Origin: Arthrobacter sp. SLBN-122
GTDB taxonomy: Bacteria > Actinomycetota > Actinomycetes > Actinomycetales > Micrococcaceae
Direction of reading: 5' to 3'
Assembly (NCBI RefSeq): GCF_006715165.1
Contig: NZ_VFMS01000001.1
Span: 4,216,001-4,280,000, forward strand
Length of the DNA: 64,000 nucleotides
The notes beneath the pieces were generated by a model. It was not told where the DNA came from and did not search any database. It saw only the letters and a list, made by a program, of their open reading frames with translations. A program made the translations under genes and the position numbers. Positions 62,787 through 64,000 of the stretch are shown here, one piece after another. Positions within the stretch are counted from its first letter, which is position 1. Each line of letters begins with the position of its first letter.

Positions 62787-64000
62787 CTAGAAGCTGGACG
62801 AACTGCCGGATCCCGAGAAACTGCCGCCACTGCTTCCGTACCCCGTGGTGCTGCCGCCGCCCCTGGCGGAGTTGACGCTGCTGACCCCGGTATTGAAGCC
62901 GGAGCTGAATGTGGCCACGGAGAAAAAGTTGTATGACGGATACACCGTGCCCAGGATGCTGGGTTCGTAGGTCCGCTGCCTGTGGTGGTCCAGGCCCCCG
63001 TGTGCCGTCTCCATCTGCTCGCGCATCAGGCGGGCCTCGCGCTCATTTTTTGCGAAGCCCTGGATGACGGTTTCTGCATGGTTCTCCAACAGCTCCGAGA
63101 GCCGTGAGCGTGCCTCATAGAGCCGGTCCAGGGCCTTTTCCGGGCTGATGCGCCGGTCGGCCAGTTCCGCCGTCCACCGTTCGATGTCCCGGAGGCTCTC
63201 GTCGCGGAAGGAACGAAGCGCCGTGGCGGTGGCAGAATCCCCCTGCCCGTGGCGTTTGGCCAGGAGTTGCTCAAGCCCGGCCAGGTCCTTGCGGAACGGG
63301 GCGAGCTGCCGGTCCCAGGCGGTAGGCCAGGTGTCGGCGCGGTTGAGCAGGGCGTTGCTGTCGGCGATGACGTCATCCAGGGCATCCAGTTCTGCTGCGG
63401 CATCCGCAAACTGGCGGGCGAGCTTGAGGTTCTTCCGCCGGCTGAGCGCCCGTTTGCCCAGCGCGTGCACCTGGTTGGAGAGCTCCGTAGCGGCTGCATA
63501 ACGGCTCAGGAAGGTGCGGTGTTTCTCCAGGACGCGGCTGCCGTATCGGGATGATTCGGGGATGGTGCCGGCATTCAGTTCCGTGACGTCCAGGTCCATG
63601 CTGACGTTGGAGTAGCTCCGGTCACCGCGTTCGATCTGCTTGCGGCAGGATGTCCTGGTCACGGCCCGGACAATCAGCCACGCCGCCGCGCCCAGGACCG
63701 CAAGGCCCCCGGTGATCCAGGCCGTGATCAGGAAGGCGGCAGACCTGTACCAGGGCTGGTTGATGAGCTCGGCGGCACGGCGGATTCCGGCCACCGTGCC
63801 GTCGGTCCATTGTGCGTCGCGGAACAGGTCCTTCGAGGCGTCCTGGATGTCGCTGCGCTGTTCAAGCGACACTTTCCGGTCCTCGCCCATGTAGGTGCCC
63901 ACGTGGCGGCCCACCGGGTCGAGCGCGAAAATGAACAAGCCATCTGCCCATTTCTGTCCATCCGCGCTGATCCACTCAGGGTGCCTGTTACGGGCGAACT
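62787..64000 (-). CDS. DUF5129-type membrane protein (3' part)
   Basis: The last ~404 residues of a protein whose start lies beyond the window; the frame is open to the edge. The N-terminal part seen (GLFIFALDPVGRHVGTYMG) resembles the end of a TPM-like extracytoplasmic domain. One helix follows (AFLITAWITGGLAVLGAAAWLIV, about residues 90-112 of the visible part), then a long helical cytosolic region and a Ser/Gly-rich tail (GSSGGSFSGSGSSSSF). This architecture is DUF5129. Function is unknown. Confidence 0.8.
   Translation of the reverse strand, partial: FARNRHPEWISADGQKWADGLFIFALDPVGRHVGTYMGEDRKVSLEQRSDIQDASKDLFRDAQWTDGTVAGIRRAAELINQPWYRSAAFLITAWITGGLAVLGAAAWLIVRAVTRTSCRKQIERGDRSYSNVSMDLDVTELNAGTIPESSRYGSRVLEKHRTFLSRYAAATELSNQVHALGKRALSRRKNLKLARQFADAAAELDALDDVIADSNALLNRADTWPTAWDRQLAPFRKDLAGLEQLLAKRHGQGDSATATALRSFRDESLRDIERWTAELADRRISPEKALDRLYEARSRLSELLENHAETVIQGFAKNEREARLMREQMETAHGGLDHHRQRTYEPSILGTVYPSYNFFSVATFSSGFNTGVSSVNSARGGGSTTGYGSSGGSFSGSGSSSSF

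Overview
This is a high-GC chromosomal segment from an actinobacterium, most likely Arthrobacter/Pseudarthrobacter or a close Micrococcaceae relative. The evidence is a mycoredoxin and a DinB-type (DUF664) protein that point to mycothiol use, a MurT-partner GatD, the thrS-HIT-pgsA-pdxS order, DnaE2 behind a LexA box, a c-di-AMP riboswitch before a LysM-NlpC/P60 gene, and many actinobacterial DUF families (DUF1918, DUF3040, DUF4389, DUF5129, DUF6504). The genus is inferred from gene content and style, not from a database search. I saw no tRNA, rRNA, CRISPR array, insertion sequence or prophage.

Positions 1-31600 are mostly housekeeping: the end of gatD, a ferric-reductase-like flavoprotein, an M3 oligopeptidase, then pdxS, a CDP-alcohol phosphatidyltransferase, a HIT protein and thrS on the minus strand. 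A LexA-type palindrome precedes a DUF6504-dnaE2 operon that lacks adjacent imuA/imuB. Next come chorismate mutase, VOC, SRAP, mycoredoxin, a lipoate ligase-like protein, a padR-ubiB pair behind a three-fold repeated operator, thioesterase, EEP nuclease, a large membrane protein, NUDIX, DUF1918, phosphodiesterase, SDR, DUF1810, AlkD-like and TraR-like genes. A secreted coiled-coil/transglycosylase-like gene at 25992-27272 is broken by two compensating frameshifts. Beside it lies a c-di-AMP riboswitch and a LysM-NlpC/P60 gene. An overlapping DinB-rnz-selO operon closes this half.

Positions 32033-59000 form a compact hypoxia/dormancy-type stress island resembling a relocated DosR (DevR) regulon of mycobacteria. 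It carries a DevR-like response regulator with the EKTVKNYVS recognition helix and a convergent DevS-like GAF-GAF kinase whose His137 lines up with the DevS haem ligand. It also has five universal stress proteins, Hsp20, PEP synthase, a pyridoxamine-phosphate-oxidase-fold protein, hemerythrin, flavodoxin, a NodB-family protein, DUF4389 and four P-type ATPases of different classes. Five near-identical sites (core TGACTTTTGGCCCTA) and several weaker ones sit in front of these genes and are the likely DevR operators.

Positions 59000-64000 hold a DUF1508 protein, a three-gene ABC-2 type exporter and the 3' part of a DUF5129 protein that runs off the window. A 60-base imperfect palindrome occurs twice, 28 kb apart (3977 and 32147), and looks like a dispersed repeat family.
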